From Streptomyces sp. GQFP (GTDB lineage: Bacteria; Actinomycetota; Actinomycetes; Streptomycetales; Streptomycetaceae), in NCBI RefSeq assembly GCF_021545335.1, contig NZ_CP089312.1, forward strand, positions 2,666,001-2,730,000: DNA of 64,000 nucleotides. Reading direction: 5' to 3'. A program made the position numbers and the translations under genes. Of this stretch, positions 46,024-55,000 are shown piece by piece (position 1 is the first letter of the stretch; every line of letters begins with the position of its first letter). A model generated the notes under the pieces. That model had not been told where the DNA came from. It was given only the letters and a program-made list of their open reading frames with translations, and made no database searches.

Positions 46024-46119
46024 ACCGCACGCCGCAGCAACAGCAACAGCACTCCGACTTCACAACAACCTCCGGACGTTCCCCCCAAGGCCGTCCGGAT
46101 CCCCCACAAAGGAGTTCGC

Positions 46120-47781
46120 GTGACCCCCCTCTACGCGCGTCACAAGCGCACCACTCTGGCCATCGCCACCGCGGTCGCGGCCGGAGCCCTCCTCACCACC
46201 GGTCTGACCACCGGTGCCTCCGCGGAGAGCGAGCCGGCCGGCACCACGGCCAAGGCCGCCGCCGTGCCCGTCACCCTCTCCCCCGCGACGCGCACCGCGC
46301 TCATCAAGGAAGCCGCCGCCGAAGCCCCGGCGACCGCCGACGAGATAGGCCTCGGCGCCAAGGAGAAGCTGGTCGTCCGTGACGTCGTCAAGGACGCAGA
46401 CGGCACCCTGCACACCCGCTACGAGCGCACCTACGCGGGCCTGCCGGTCCTCGGCGGCGACCTCGTCGTGCACGAGGACGCGGCCGGCGAGACCACGGGC
46501 GTGACCAAGGCGCAGAAGGCCGCCATCAAGGTCACCGACCTCACCCCCGAGGTCACGACGGCCGCCGTCGAGAAGCAGGCGGTCACCCTGGCGAAGAAGG
46601 CCGGCTCCACCAAGTCGGAGGCGTCGAACGCCCCCCGCAAGGTGATCTGGGCGGCCTCGGGCACCCCGACCCTCGCCTACGAGACCGTCGTCGGCGGCCT
46701 CCAGGAGGACGGCACCCCGAACGAGCTGCACGTCATCACGGACGCGGCCACCGGCGCCAAGCTGTACGAGTACCAGGGCATCGAGACCGGCACCGGCAAG
46801 AGCGTGTACTCGGGCACGGTCACCCTCGGCACCTACCTGTCGGGCTCGACGTACCAGCTGTACGACACCTCGCGCGGCGGCCACAAGACGTACAACAAGG
46901 CGCGCAGCACCAGTTCCTCGGCGGGCACGCTGTTCACCGACGCGGACGACACCTGGGGCACGGGCGCGGCCTCCAGCTCCTCGACCGACCAGAGCGCGGC
47001 CGTCGACGCCGCGTACGGCGCGCAGACGACGTGGGACTTCTACAAGAGCACGTTCGGCCGCAGCGGCATCAAGAACGACGGCGTCGCCGCCTACTCGCGC
47101 GTCCACTACGGCAACGCGTACGTCAACGCCTTCTGGTCCGACAGCTGCTTCTGCATGACGTACGGCGACGGTTCGGGCAACGTCAAGCCGCTCACCTCGC
47201 TGGACGTGGCGGGCCACGAGATGACCCACGGCGTCACCTCCAACACGGCGGGCCTGAACTACTCGGGCGAGTCCGGCGGCCTGAACGAGGCGACCTCCGA
47301 CATCTTCGGCACGGCCGTCGAGTTCTACGCGGCGAACTCCTCCGACGTCGGTGACTACCTCATCGGCGAGGAGATCGACATCAACGGCGACGGCTCGCCG
47401 CTGCGTTACATGGACCAGCCGAGCAAGGACGGCTCGTCGGCCAACTACTGGTCGTCGTCGCTGGCCAACCTCGACGTGCACTACTCGTCCGGTCCCGCGA
47501 ACCACTTCTTCTTCCTTCTCTCCGAGGGCAGCGGCAGCAAGACGATCAACGGGGTCAGCTACAACTCCCCGACGTACAACAGTTCCACGCTCACGGGCAT
47601 CGGCCGCGCCAAGGCCGTCCAGATCTGGTACAAGGCGCTCACCGAGTACATGACGTCGACGACCAACTACAAGGGCGCCCGCACGGCGACCCTGTCGGCG
47701 GCCTCGGCCCTGTACGGCTCCACCAGCACGGAGTACGCGGCGGTGAACGCGGCCTGGGCGGCGGTCAACGTCACGGCGTGA
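46120..47781 (+). CDS. Secreted M4 (thermolysin-type) metalloprotease
   Basis: 553 residues. Signal peptide (RTTLAIATAVAAGALLTTGL, cleaved near GASA), FTP propeptide (LGAKEKLVVRDVVKDADG and on), and an M4 catalytic domain with H366-E-M-T-H370 and Glu390 in GGLNEATSD. It ends directly after the catalytic domain (AWAAVNVTA), so it lacks the P domain of the paralogue upstream; otherwise the two are closely similar through the propeptide and catalytic domain. The GTG at 46120 follows AAAGGAG by about 6 bases. The two genes are a tandem duplication with separate terminators, each under a similar upstream element. Role: extracellular protein breakdown. Confidence 0.93.
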   Translation: MTPLYARHKRTTLAIATAVAAGALLTTGLTTGASAESEPAGTTAKAAAVPVTLSPATRTALIKEAAAEAPATADEIGLGAKEKLVVRDVVKDADGTLHTRYERTYAGLPVLGGDLVVHEDAAGETTGVTKAQKAAIKVTDLTPEVTTAAVEKQAVTLAKKAGSTKSEASNAPRKVIWAASGTPTLAYETVVGGLQEDGTPNELHVITDAATGAKLYEYQGIETGTGKSVYSGTVTLGTYLSGSTYQLYDTSRGGHKTYNKARSTSSSAGTLFTDADDTWGTGAASSSSTDQSAAVDAAYGAQTTWDFYKSTFGRSGIKNDGVAAYSRVHYGNAYVNAFWSDSCFCMTYGDGSGNVKPLTSLDVAGHEMTHGVTSNTAGLNYSGESGGLNEATSDIFGTAVEFYAANSSDVGDYLIGEEIDINGDGSPLRYMDQPSKDGSSANYWSSSLANLDVHYSSGPANHFFFLLSEGSGSKTINGVSYNSPTYNSSTLTGIGRAKAVQIWYKALTEYMTSTTNYKGARTATLSAASALYGSTSTEYAAVNAAWAAVNVTA

Positions 47782-47813
47782 CCACGCAGTAGGTGAGAAG
47801 CAGGTGATCGGCG

Positions 47814-47852
47814 GGGCGGTACCCGGAACGAAGGCATTTCCGGGTACCGCCC
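47814..47852 (+). terminator. Terminator after the second M4 protease
   Basis: Perfect 15-base stem (GGGCGGTACCCGGAA and complement) with a 9-base loop, 33 bases past the stop. Confidence 0.85.
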
Positions 47853-47925
47853 CCGTCGTACGCGCATCCGCGTCCCGCACCCCCGCCGCAGGTCACCGCC
47901 ACCCCCCGCCCTACCCTTGGGTCCC

Positions 47926-48438
47926 ATGTCCTTCACGTACGCGGAGGTCGGCGCGACCCGCGAGCGCGGCTTTCGTTGTCCGCCCGGCTTTCACCACCTG
48001 AATGTACGCACCCGCATAGGCGAGGGCGAGCCGGTCTTCCGGCGCGCTTCCGAGGCCGTCCTCACCTGGGAGATGCACCGCTCGATGGGCGTGGGCATCG
48101 ACGCGAGCGCCGACCGGGCGGCCCCTGACGTCGATGTCACGGTCACCCTCGCCGGTCTCATCAAGGCGCCCTGCCGGATCGTCTGGACGGTGGAGGAACA
48201 CCGGCGCGCGGGCTGGGCGTACGGCACGCTGGCCGGTCACCCGGAGTGCGGCGAGGAGGCGTTCGTCGTGGACCGCACCGGTGACGGCACCGTGTGGCTG
48301 ACGGTCAGCGCGTTCAGCCGCGGCGCGAAGTGGTACGCGAAGGCGGCCGGACCCGCGGCCCGGGGCCTGCAGCATGCCTACGCACGGCGGTGCGGGGTGG
48401 TCCTGCGGCGGCTGTGCGGGGAGTACGGCGAGGACTGA
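47926..48438 (+). CDS. DUF1990 family protein
   Basis: 170 residues matching the small soluble DUF1990 family, which has an SRPBCC-like helix-grip shape. Features are FTYAEVGATR at the start, FHHLNVRTRIGEGEPVF, AGWAYGTLAGHPECGEEAF and a basic C-terminal helix (RGLQHAYARRCG). Function unknown; the fold usually makes a hydrophobic pocket. ATG at 47926. No operon partner; the kinase gene starts 153 bases downstream. Confidence 0.85.
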   Translation: MSFTYAEVGATRERGFRCPPGFHHLNVRTRIGEGEPVFRRASEAVLTWEMHRSMGVGIDASADRAAPDVDVTVTLAGLIKAPCRIVWTVEEHRRAGWAYGTLAGHPECGEEAFVVDRTGDGTVWLTVSAFSRGAKWYAKAAGPAARGLQHAYARRCGVVLRRLCGEYGED

Positions 48439-48591
48439 GCCGGGAAGCAGACGGGACCGGGCGTCGAGTACGCCGAGGTCGGCGGGGCTGCGCGAATTCC
48501 TGGCCGGGAAACCGGTCCAACTCCCCCTTTCGTACAGGCGTGCTGCGCTAATCTCGCGGTCACCCGTGCCACGCGAGAGACCAGGGCCCTC

Positions 48592-50592
48592 ATGCCACCC
48601 CAGCACCGCAGCCGCACCGAAGCGATGGCCTATGCGGCGGCCGGTATGGAACCGCCTCCCGTGGTCCCGCTGCGCAGGAACGACCCCCGGCAGGCGGGCC
48701 CCTACCAGCTGGAGTCGCTGCTCGGCAGCGGCGGCATGGGCCGGGTCTATCTGGGCCGCGACACCAGCGGCGGTACGGGCCTCGCGGCCGTGAAGGTGAT
48801 CCGGCCCGAGTACGCGGAGGACCCGCAGTTCCGGAAGCGGTTCGAGCGCGAGGTCGGCGCCCTGGACCGGATCCAGGGGGCGCACATCGTACGGCTGTTG
48901 GGCAGCGGCTGCGACGAGGACCTGGTCTGGGTCGCCACCGAGTACATACCGGGGCCCACTCTCGCCGAGGTCGTCGCGGAGCGCGGGCCGATCGGCTCGG
49001 AGGCGGCCTGGCGGCTGCTGGCCGATGTCGGGCGGGCGATCGAGGCCATCTGGCAGGCGGGGCTGGTCCATCGCGACCTCAAGCCGTCCAACGTGATCCT
49101 GGGTGCGGACGGCGCCCGCGTCATCGACTTCGGCGTCGTCCAGGCCCCCGACGGCACCGCGATCACCGTCACGGGCCAGAACGTCGGAACGCCCGCCTAC
49201 ATGTCCCCGGAACAGGCCAGGGGCCGCGAGGTCACCGCCGCCTCCGACGTCTTCTCGCTGGCCTCGACCCTGACGTACGCCGTCACGGGACAGGCGCCGT
49301 TCGGTGAGGGGACCGGCGTCGATGTCCTGTTCGGGGTGGCCTTCGAACCGCCCCGCGACGAGGTCCTCGACCTGGTGGGGACCGTCGACGCGGAACTGGC
49401 CGCGTTCATCCGCACCTGCCTGGACAAGAACCCCGAGCGGCGCCCCCTGCCGGAGACGGTGTTCAGGACGGCCATCGGCCACCAGCTGTCCCCGTCGTCA
49501 CCGGCACCGGCCGCACCCCCTCAGGCGAAGCGCCCGAAGCCCCTCCTGGAAGCGGCGCCCCCGCCCCCTCTCGCCCCCGCCGCAACCCCCGTCCCTGCCC
49601 CCGCCTCACCCGGCGAACGCGGAAAACCCAGGAACAGGAAAATGCCGCTGGTCGCCGTCGCGGCGGCAGCCGCCCTGGTCGCCGGGGGCATCACCGCGGC
49701 GCTGCTGAGCCAGGGCGACGACCCGACATCGGCCGCCACCGGCACAGGAACCGAGACCGGCACCTCGGCCGCCCCGGACCCGCTGCCCGCCCCGACCACG
49801 ACGAAGAACCCGACCACGGCACCCACCACCCCGCGCGACGCACCCACGCCCGCCCCGTCGACGACGGAGGACCAGGCGGCGCAGACGGAGCCGACCCAGG
49901 TACCCGCCCAGAACCCGGCGACGCTCGACATCCGGTCCGACGCCTGCGCGGCGGAGTTGGTGACGGGCGCCACCGGCGACTGCGTCGAGGCCCTGCAACT
50001 CCTCCTCGGCGGCCACGGCCTGTACGTCGCGGTCGACGGCCGGTTCGGCCCGGAGACCCTCGCCGCGGTGAAGGCCTTCCAGACCGAGGCCCGAACCTCC
50101 GTAGACGGCAGGGTCGGCGCCCAGACCAAGAAACTCCTGTACGCCACCCCGCGCGGCGCGGCCCGCACCGGCGCGCTGACGATGACCGAGAGCACCGGCG
50201 GCGGCTCGGTCGCCCGCTGCCTCGACGCCCGGAACGGCACGGTCGGGGTGTGGACCTGCCAGGGCACGTCCACCCAGAAGTGGGCCCTGTACCGCGTCCC
50301 CGGCCAGGACTCCCGCTACCTCGTCGTCAACCAGGGCAGCCACCGCTGCCTGGACGCCGACGCGGACACCAGCGGCACGAACGGCCAGCAGATCGGCACC
50401 AGAACCTGCGACGGCCTGGAAGCCCAGTACTGGCGGCTCGGCGACGCCGGCGAGTTCGGCGGCCAGACCTTCGTCAGCATCCCGAACGGCTACTGCCTGG
50501 ACGCGGAGGCCGCCACGACGGGCCAGGAGGGCCGGACGGTACAGGGCTGGAGCTGCTCGGCCAACGGCAACCAGGCGTGGAGCTGGTCCTGA
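48592..50592 (+). CDS. Receptor-like Ser/Thr kinase with peptidoglycan-binding and ricin-type domains
   Basis: 666 residues. The PknB-type kinase domain spans about 38-300: LGSGGMGRVYLGRD, Lys in AAVKVIRPEY, HRDLKPSN and DFGVVQ (the last Gly is followed by VV). A Pro/Ala-rich stretch leads to one membrane helix at about 350-372, then a Thr/Pro-rich external spacer, a peptidoglycan-binding-1 domain (about 445-520: CVEALQLLLGGHGLYVAVDG, FGPETLAAVKAFQ) and a ricin B-type lectin (about 525-666, three Q-x-W-like repeats with CLDA). Typical PknB kinases carry PASTA domains instead, so this kinase reads wall glycan or sugars by another sensor. Single gene; convergent with glgP. Confidence 0.92.
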   Translation: MPPQHRSRTEAMAYAAAGMEPPPVVPLRRNDPRQAGPYQLESLLGSGGMGRVYLGRDTSGGTGLAAVKVIRPEYAEDPQFRKRFEREVGALDRIQGAHIVRLLGSGCDEDLVWVATEYIPGPTLAEVVAERGPIGSEAAWRLLADVGRAIEAIWQAGLVHRDLKPSNVILGADGARVIDFGVVQAPDGTAITVTGQNVGTPAYMSPEQARGREVTAASDVFSLASTLTYAVTGQAPFGEGTGVDVLFGVAFEPPRDEVLDLVGTVDAELAAFIRTCLDKNPERRPLPETVFRTAIGHQLSPSSPAPAAPPQAKRPKPLLEAAPPPPLAPAATPVPAPASPGERGKPRNRKMPLVAVAAAAALVAGGITAALLSQGDDPTSAATGTGTETGTSAAPDPLPAPTTTKNPTTAPTTPRDAPTPAPSTTEDQAAQTEPTQVPAQNPATLDIRSDACAAELVTGATGDCVEALQLLLGGHGLYVAVDGRFGPETLAAVKAFQTEARTSVDGRVGAQTKKLLYATPRGAARTGALTMTESTGGGSVARCLDARNGTVGVWTCQGTSTQKWALYRVPGQDSRYLVVNQGSHRCLDADADTSGTNGQQIGTRTCDGLEAQYWRLGDAGEFGGQTFVSIPNGYCLDAEAATTGQEGRTVQGWSCSANGNQAWSWS

Positions 50593-50632
50593 CACACCGC
50601 CAGGACCAGCAGGCCAGGCCGTCCAGCGGTCG

Positions 50633-53266
50633 TCACCGCATCAGAACCCCCGCCCCCTCCCCCACGTCCTCCGAAGGCACCGCCACCAACCCCATCTCCG
50701 CGCTCGACGCCAGCAGCCGGTGCGCCGGCAGGATCCGCACGGTGTAGCCGTAGGGCCCGGTCCGATGCAGGGACAGCGGCCCCTCGTACAGCCAGCGCCC
50801 CTCCAGGTCGGGCCCTCCGACCGGCTTCAGCGGGACCGTCGACGCGTCGGTGATGCTGTCCTCCGAGTCGACGCGTCCCGAGACCGCCTGGACCTCGACG
50901 TCGTCGGGAGCCAGCTCACCGAGCCCCACCCGCACGCGGAGCGACAGCGTGCTTCCCAACTCGGCCGTCAGGGAGGGTGCCGAGGTCTCGACATGGTCGA
51001 CCGTCACCGTGTGCCAGGCGTGCCGGACCCGGGACTTCCAGGCCGCCAACTCCCTTGCCGTGTCCGGGGTCATGGTGCGGTGGGCGCGGGCCGCCGGGGC
51101 GTACAGACGCTCCACGTACTCCCGCACCATCCGCCCCGCCAGCACCTTGGGACCGAGGTGCGTGAGGGTCTCGCGGACCATCTCGATCCAGCGGTCGGGC
51201 AGTCCGGTCTGGCCGTGCTCGTAGAACCGGGGGGTCACCCGCTGTTCGAGGAGGTCGTAGAGAGCCGCGGCCTCTACATCGTCCCGATGGTCGGGATCGG
51301 TCCCCGCGACGCCGTCCGCCGTGGGGATCGCCCAGCCGAAGTCGGGCCGGAACCATTCGTCCCACCAGCCGTCCAGGACCGAGAGGTTGAGACAGCCGTT
51401 GAGCGCCGCCTTCATCCCGCTCGTCCCGCACGCCTCCAGCGGACGCAGTGGGTTGTTCAGCCAGATGTCGCAGCCCGGGTACAGCTTCTGCGCCATCGCC
51501 ATGCCGTAGTCCGGCAGGAACACGACTCGATGCCGGACCCGTGGGTCGTCTGCGAACCGCACCAGCTCCTGGATCAGGCGCTTTCCGCCGTCGTCCGCCG
51601 GGTGCGCCTTGCCCGCGACCACGATCTGGATGGGGCGTTCGGGGTGGAGCAGCAGGTCGAGGAGACGGTCGCGGTCGCGCAGCATCAGCGTCAGGCGTTT
51701 GTACGAGGGGACCCGGCGCGCGAACCCGATCGTCAGGACGTCCGGGTCGAGCACCCCCTCGATCCAGCCCAACTCGGCCGTACCCGCGCCGCGTTGACGC
51801 CAGGACGCCCGCAGCCGCTCCCGTACCTCCACCACCAACTGCTCGCGCAGGGACCGCCGTAGCTCCCAGATGTCCTGGTCCGGGATGTCCGCGACCGCGT
51901 CCCACCGGTTCGAGCCGCCGACCGTCAGCGCGTCCTCGGTACGCTCGGCGCCGATCTGCCGCGCACCGAGCCTGAACACCTCCGGCGCGACCCAAGTCGG
52001 CGCGTGCACACCGTTGGTGACCGAGGTGATCGGGACCTCGGCGGGGTCGAAGCCGGGCCACAGCCCCGCGAACATCTCGCGGCTGACCTGCCCGTGGAGA
52101 AGGGAGACCCCGTTGGCCTGGCGGCCCAACCGCAGGCCCATCACGGCCATGTTGAAGAGGTTGGGCTCGCCACCGGGGTAGGTCTCCATGCCCAGACTCA
52201 GCACGCGTTCCACGTCGATGCGCGGGAGTTCGGCGTCGGGGCCGAAGTGCCGGGCGACCAGTTCGCGGTCGAAGCGGTCGATACCGGCGGGGACGGGGGT
52301 GTGCGTAGTGAAGACGGTCCCCGCACGCACGGCCTCAAGACCCGCGTCGAAGTCCAGCCCCTTGTCGCAGAGTTCGGCGATCCGCTCCAGGCCGAGGAAG
52401 CCCGCGTGGCCCTCGTTGGTGTGGAACACCTCGGGGGCGGGGTGCCCGGTGAGCCGGCAGTACGTCCGGACCGCGCGCACTCCTCCTATGCCGAGCAGCA
52501 TCTCCTGGAGCAGCCGGTGTTCGCTGCCGCCCCCGTACAGCCGGTCCGTGACGCCCCGTTCGCCGAGGTCGTTCTCCTCCACGTCCGAGTCGAGGAGCAG
52601 CAGCGGCACCCTGCCGACCTGCGCCAGCCAGACCCGGGCCCGCAGCGACCGGCCGCCGGGCAGCGCAAGGGAGACCTGGGCCGGGGAGCCGTCGGGTTCC
52701 TTGAGGAGGGCGACGGGGAGTTCGTTGGGGTCGAGGACCGGATAGGTCTCCTGCTGCCAGCCGTCCCGGGAGAGGGACTGCCGGAAGTAGCCGTGCCGGT
52801 ACATGAGTCCGACGCCGATCAGCGGTACGCCGAGGTCGCTGGCCGACTTCAGATGGTCCCCGGCGAGGATGCCGAGGCCGCCGGAGTACTGCGGGAGGGC
52901 GGCCGTGATGCCGAACTCGGGGGAGAAGTAGGCGATGGCGGCGGGTAGTTCGGCTCCCTCCTGCCGAGTCTGCGTCTGGTACCAGCGGGTGCCGGTGACG
53001 TAGTCGTGGAGGTCGTCTGCGATCGCGGTGAGGCGGCGCAGGAAGCGGCGGTCCTCGGCGAGTTCGGTGAGCCGCTCGGGCGAGAGGCTGCCGAGGAGCC
53101 GTACGGGGTCGCAGTCCGCGTCGGACCAGCGTTCGGGGTCGACGGACTGGAAGAGTTCGCGGGTCTCCGCGTGCCAGGACCAGCGCAGATTGCGGGCCAG
53201 GTCGCTGAGCGGCCGGAGGGGTTCGGGGAGAACGGGACGGACGGTGAACCGACGGATCGCCTTCAC
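50633..53266 (-). CDS. glgP: Alpha-glucan (glycogen/maltodextrin) phosphorylase
   Basis: 877 residues, including the N-terminal DUF3417 domain found in actinobacterial phosphorylases. It splits alpha-1,4 glucans with phosphate to glucose-1-phosphate. The PLP-site region GTSGMKAALNGCLNLSVLDG contains the catalytic lysine motif; the FHTNEGHAGF and QIVVAGKAHPADD segments are also characteristic. It is transcribed convergently with the kinase gene and divergently from the subtilase. It is the degradative counterpart of the glgE/glgB cluster and works with GlgX. The ATG at 53266 lacks a perfect ribosome site but fits the family N-terminus MKAIRRFTVRPVLP. Confidence 0.95.
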   Translation of the reverse strand: MKAIRRFTVRPVLPEPLRPLSDLARNLRWSWHAETRELFQSVDPERWSDADCDPVRLLGSLSPERLTELAEDRRFLRRLTAIADDLHDYVTGTRWYQTQTRQEGAELPAAIAYFSPEFGITAALPQYSGGLGILAGDHLKSASDLGVPLIGVGLMYRHGYFRQSLSRDGWQQETYPVLDPNELPVALLKEPDGSPAQVSLALPGGRSLRARVWLAQVGRVPLLLLDSDVEENDLGERGVTDRLYGGGSEHRLLQEMLLGIGGVRAVRTYCRLTGHPAPEVFHTNEGHAGFLGLERIAELCDKGLDFDAGLEAVRAGTVFTTHTPVPAGIDRFDRELVARHFGPDAELPRIDVERVLSLGMETYPGGEPNLFNMAVMGLRLGRQANGVSLLHGQVSREMFAGLWPGFDPAEVPITSVTNGVHAPTWVAPEVFRLGARQIGAERTEDALTVGGSNRWDAVADIPDQDIWELRRSLREQLVVEVRERLRASWRQRGAGTAELGWIEGVLDPDVLTIGFARRVPSYKRLTLMLRDRDRLLDLLLHPERPIQIVVAGKAHPADDGGKRLIQELVRFADDPRVRHRVVFLPDYGMAMAQKLYPGCDIWLNNPLRPLEACGTSGMKAALNGCLNLSVLDGWWDEWFRPDFGWAIPTADGVAGTDPDHRDDVEAAALYDLLEQRVTPRFYEHGQTGLPDRWIEMVRETLTHLGPKVLAGRMVREYVERLYAPAARAHRTMTPDTARELAAWKSRVRHAWHTVTVDHVETSAPSLTAELGSTLSLRVRVGLGELAPDDVEVQAVSGRVDSEDSITDASTVPLKPVGGPDLEGRWLYEGPLSLHRTGPYGYTVRILPAHRLLASSAEMGLVAVPSEDVGEGAGVLMR

Positions 53267-53529
53267 ATGCCACCTCGGTGGTCGCGCGTCATGTCAAGCC
53301 TTACGAGGACGCACGGCCGTGTGCGTCCGTCATCAACCCCATGACGGTATCGGGGCGGAGGCGTACGAACCACGGGGCGTGGCGGGCGTCCACACGGCAG
53401 TTGCCAGGCCCCGTACGGACGATATGGCCGGTTCCACCCCCGTAGGCCACCTTGTAACACTTCTCCCCGCACGAGAGGCTGCCCAGAAGGCCGCCCGGCG
53501 TTGGCGGCCGAGGAGGGGGAACTCCAACC

Positions 53530-54777
53530 ATGAAACGGACGTGCACAAGACGCCTGCGCTGGGCGGCGGGCCTGACCGCCGTGGCCACCGCCTCGGTGCT
53601 TTCGGTCACCGCACCGGCCCAGGCCGCCCCGCAGGGGCACATAGTCGGCGCCGGTGAACCCGGCTCCGTCGGCGGAAGTTACCTGGTCACACTCAAGGGA
53701 GGCACGGCGGCCCCGTCGGCGGACGGCAAGAGACTCGCCGCGAAGTACGGGGCGAGAATAAGCCACACCTACAGCACCGTCCTGAACGGCTATGCCGTCC
53801 AGGCCAACGAGAGACAGGCCAGACTCCTCGCGGCGGACTCCCGCGTGGCCTCGGTCGCCCAGGACACCCGGATCACCTACGACCAGAGCACGACGTACGC
53901 CGAGGAAACGGCGTACGCCCTTGCCCGCAAGCGTGGCCAGCAGAATCCACCGTCCTGGGGCCTGGACCGGATCGACCAGGCCGCGCTGCCGCTCGACGAC
54001 AGCTACTCCTCGCCCGACTCGGCGGGCAAGGGCGTCACGGTGTACGTGATCGACACCGGTATCCGCATCTCGCACAAGGACTTCGGCGGACGGGCGAGCT
54101 ACGGCTGGGACTTCGTCGGCAACGACAGATGGGCGGGCGACGGTAACGGCCACGGTACGCATGTCGCGGCCACGATCGCCGGGACGGCACTCGGCGTCGC
54201 GAAGAAGGCGAAGGTCGTCTCCGTACGCGTCCTCGACAACGCGGGCGGCGGTACGACGGCGCAGGTCATCGCGGGTATCGACTGGGTGACGCGGCACGCC
54301 AGGAAGCCCGCCGTCGCCAATGTGAGCCTCGGCGGCTACCGCAACGCCCAACTGGACGCGGCGGTACGGAACTCGATCGCGTCCGGGGTGACGTACACGG
54401 TCGCGGCCGGGAACGACGGGGCATCGGCGTCGTCCTACTCACCGGCCGCCGTCAAGCAGGCGATCACGGTCGGCGCGACCGGGTGGACGGACGCCCGGGC
54501 CACCTTCTCGAACTGGGGATCGGCTCTCGATCTGTTCGCCCCTGGTGTCTCGATCACCTCGGCGTCGTACGCGAGCGACACGGGCCGGGTGGCGTTCTCG
54601 GGTACGTCGATGGCGGCGCCGCACGCGGCGGGCGCGGCGGCCCTCTACTTGGCGGAACGACCGAAATCCCGGCCGGCGCAAGTCGCCAAGGCGCTGACGT
54701 CTCTGGCGACGGCCGGGAAAGTCTCCGACAAGAGGGCCGGTTCACCGAACAAACTCCTGCGGATACCGCTCTCTTAG
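53530..54777 (+). CDS. Secreted subtilisin-like serine protease (S8)
   Basis: 415 residues with a signal peptide (RRLRWAAGLTAVATASVLSV, AQA cleavage), an I9-type inhibitor propeptide (about 45-120: SYLVTLKGG, ISHTYSTVLNGYAVQ), and an S8 catalytic domain with Asp175 in VIDTGI, His208 in GHGTHVAA and Ser360 in GTSMAAPHA. It resembles the proteinase K-like proteases of Streptomyces. ATG at 53530 after GAGGGGGA. It lies alone between glgP (divergent) and glgE; a strong hairpin follows. Confidence 0.95.
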   Translation: MKRTCTRRLRWAAGLTAVATASVLSVTAPAQAAPQGHIVGAGEPGSVGGSYLVTLKGGTAAPSADGKRLAAKYGARISHTYSTVLNGYAVQANERQARLLAADSRVASVAQDTRITYDQSTTYAEETAYALARKRGQQNPPSWGLDRIDQAALPLDDSYSSPDSAGKGVTVYVIDTGIRISHKDFGGRASYGWDFVGNDRWAGDGNGHGTHVAATIAGTALGVAKKAKVVSVRVLDNAGGGTTAQVIAGIDWVTRHARKPAVANVSLGGYRNAQLDAAVRNSIASGVTYTVAAGNDGASASSYSPAAVKQAITVGATGWTDARATFSNWGSALDLFAPGVSITSASYASDTGRVAFSGTSMAAPHAAGAAALYLAERPKSRPAQVAKALTSLATAGKVSDKRAGSPNKLLRIPLS

Positions 54778-54793
54778 GGGCACTGTGCCGTTG

Positions 54794-54820
54794 TCGGCCC
54801 CGTCCGCCGGACGGGGCCGA
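54794..54820 (+). terminator. Terminator after the S8 protease
   Basis: Perfect 12-base stem (TCGGCCCCGTCC and complement) and 3-base loop, 17 bases past the stop. The space to glgE also has a CCCACCC/GGGTGGG 7-base inverted repeat at 54890-54908, a possible operator for the glgE operon. Confidence 0.8.
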
Positions 54821-55000
54821 TGACGTTCGCGGACCTGGCTGATCCTGGGTGCAGACATACGCGCGAGTAGTTAGCAAAGTGCCGGATTGCCCACCCGAAT
54901 AGGGTGGGAAGGCTCCCCCGGTACAAGACTCAGTACGCCCCGCTGGACACCCCTCCCCACATCCATCCGCCCACCCACGTTGACGCGGACAGGAGCGGTC

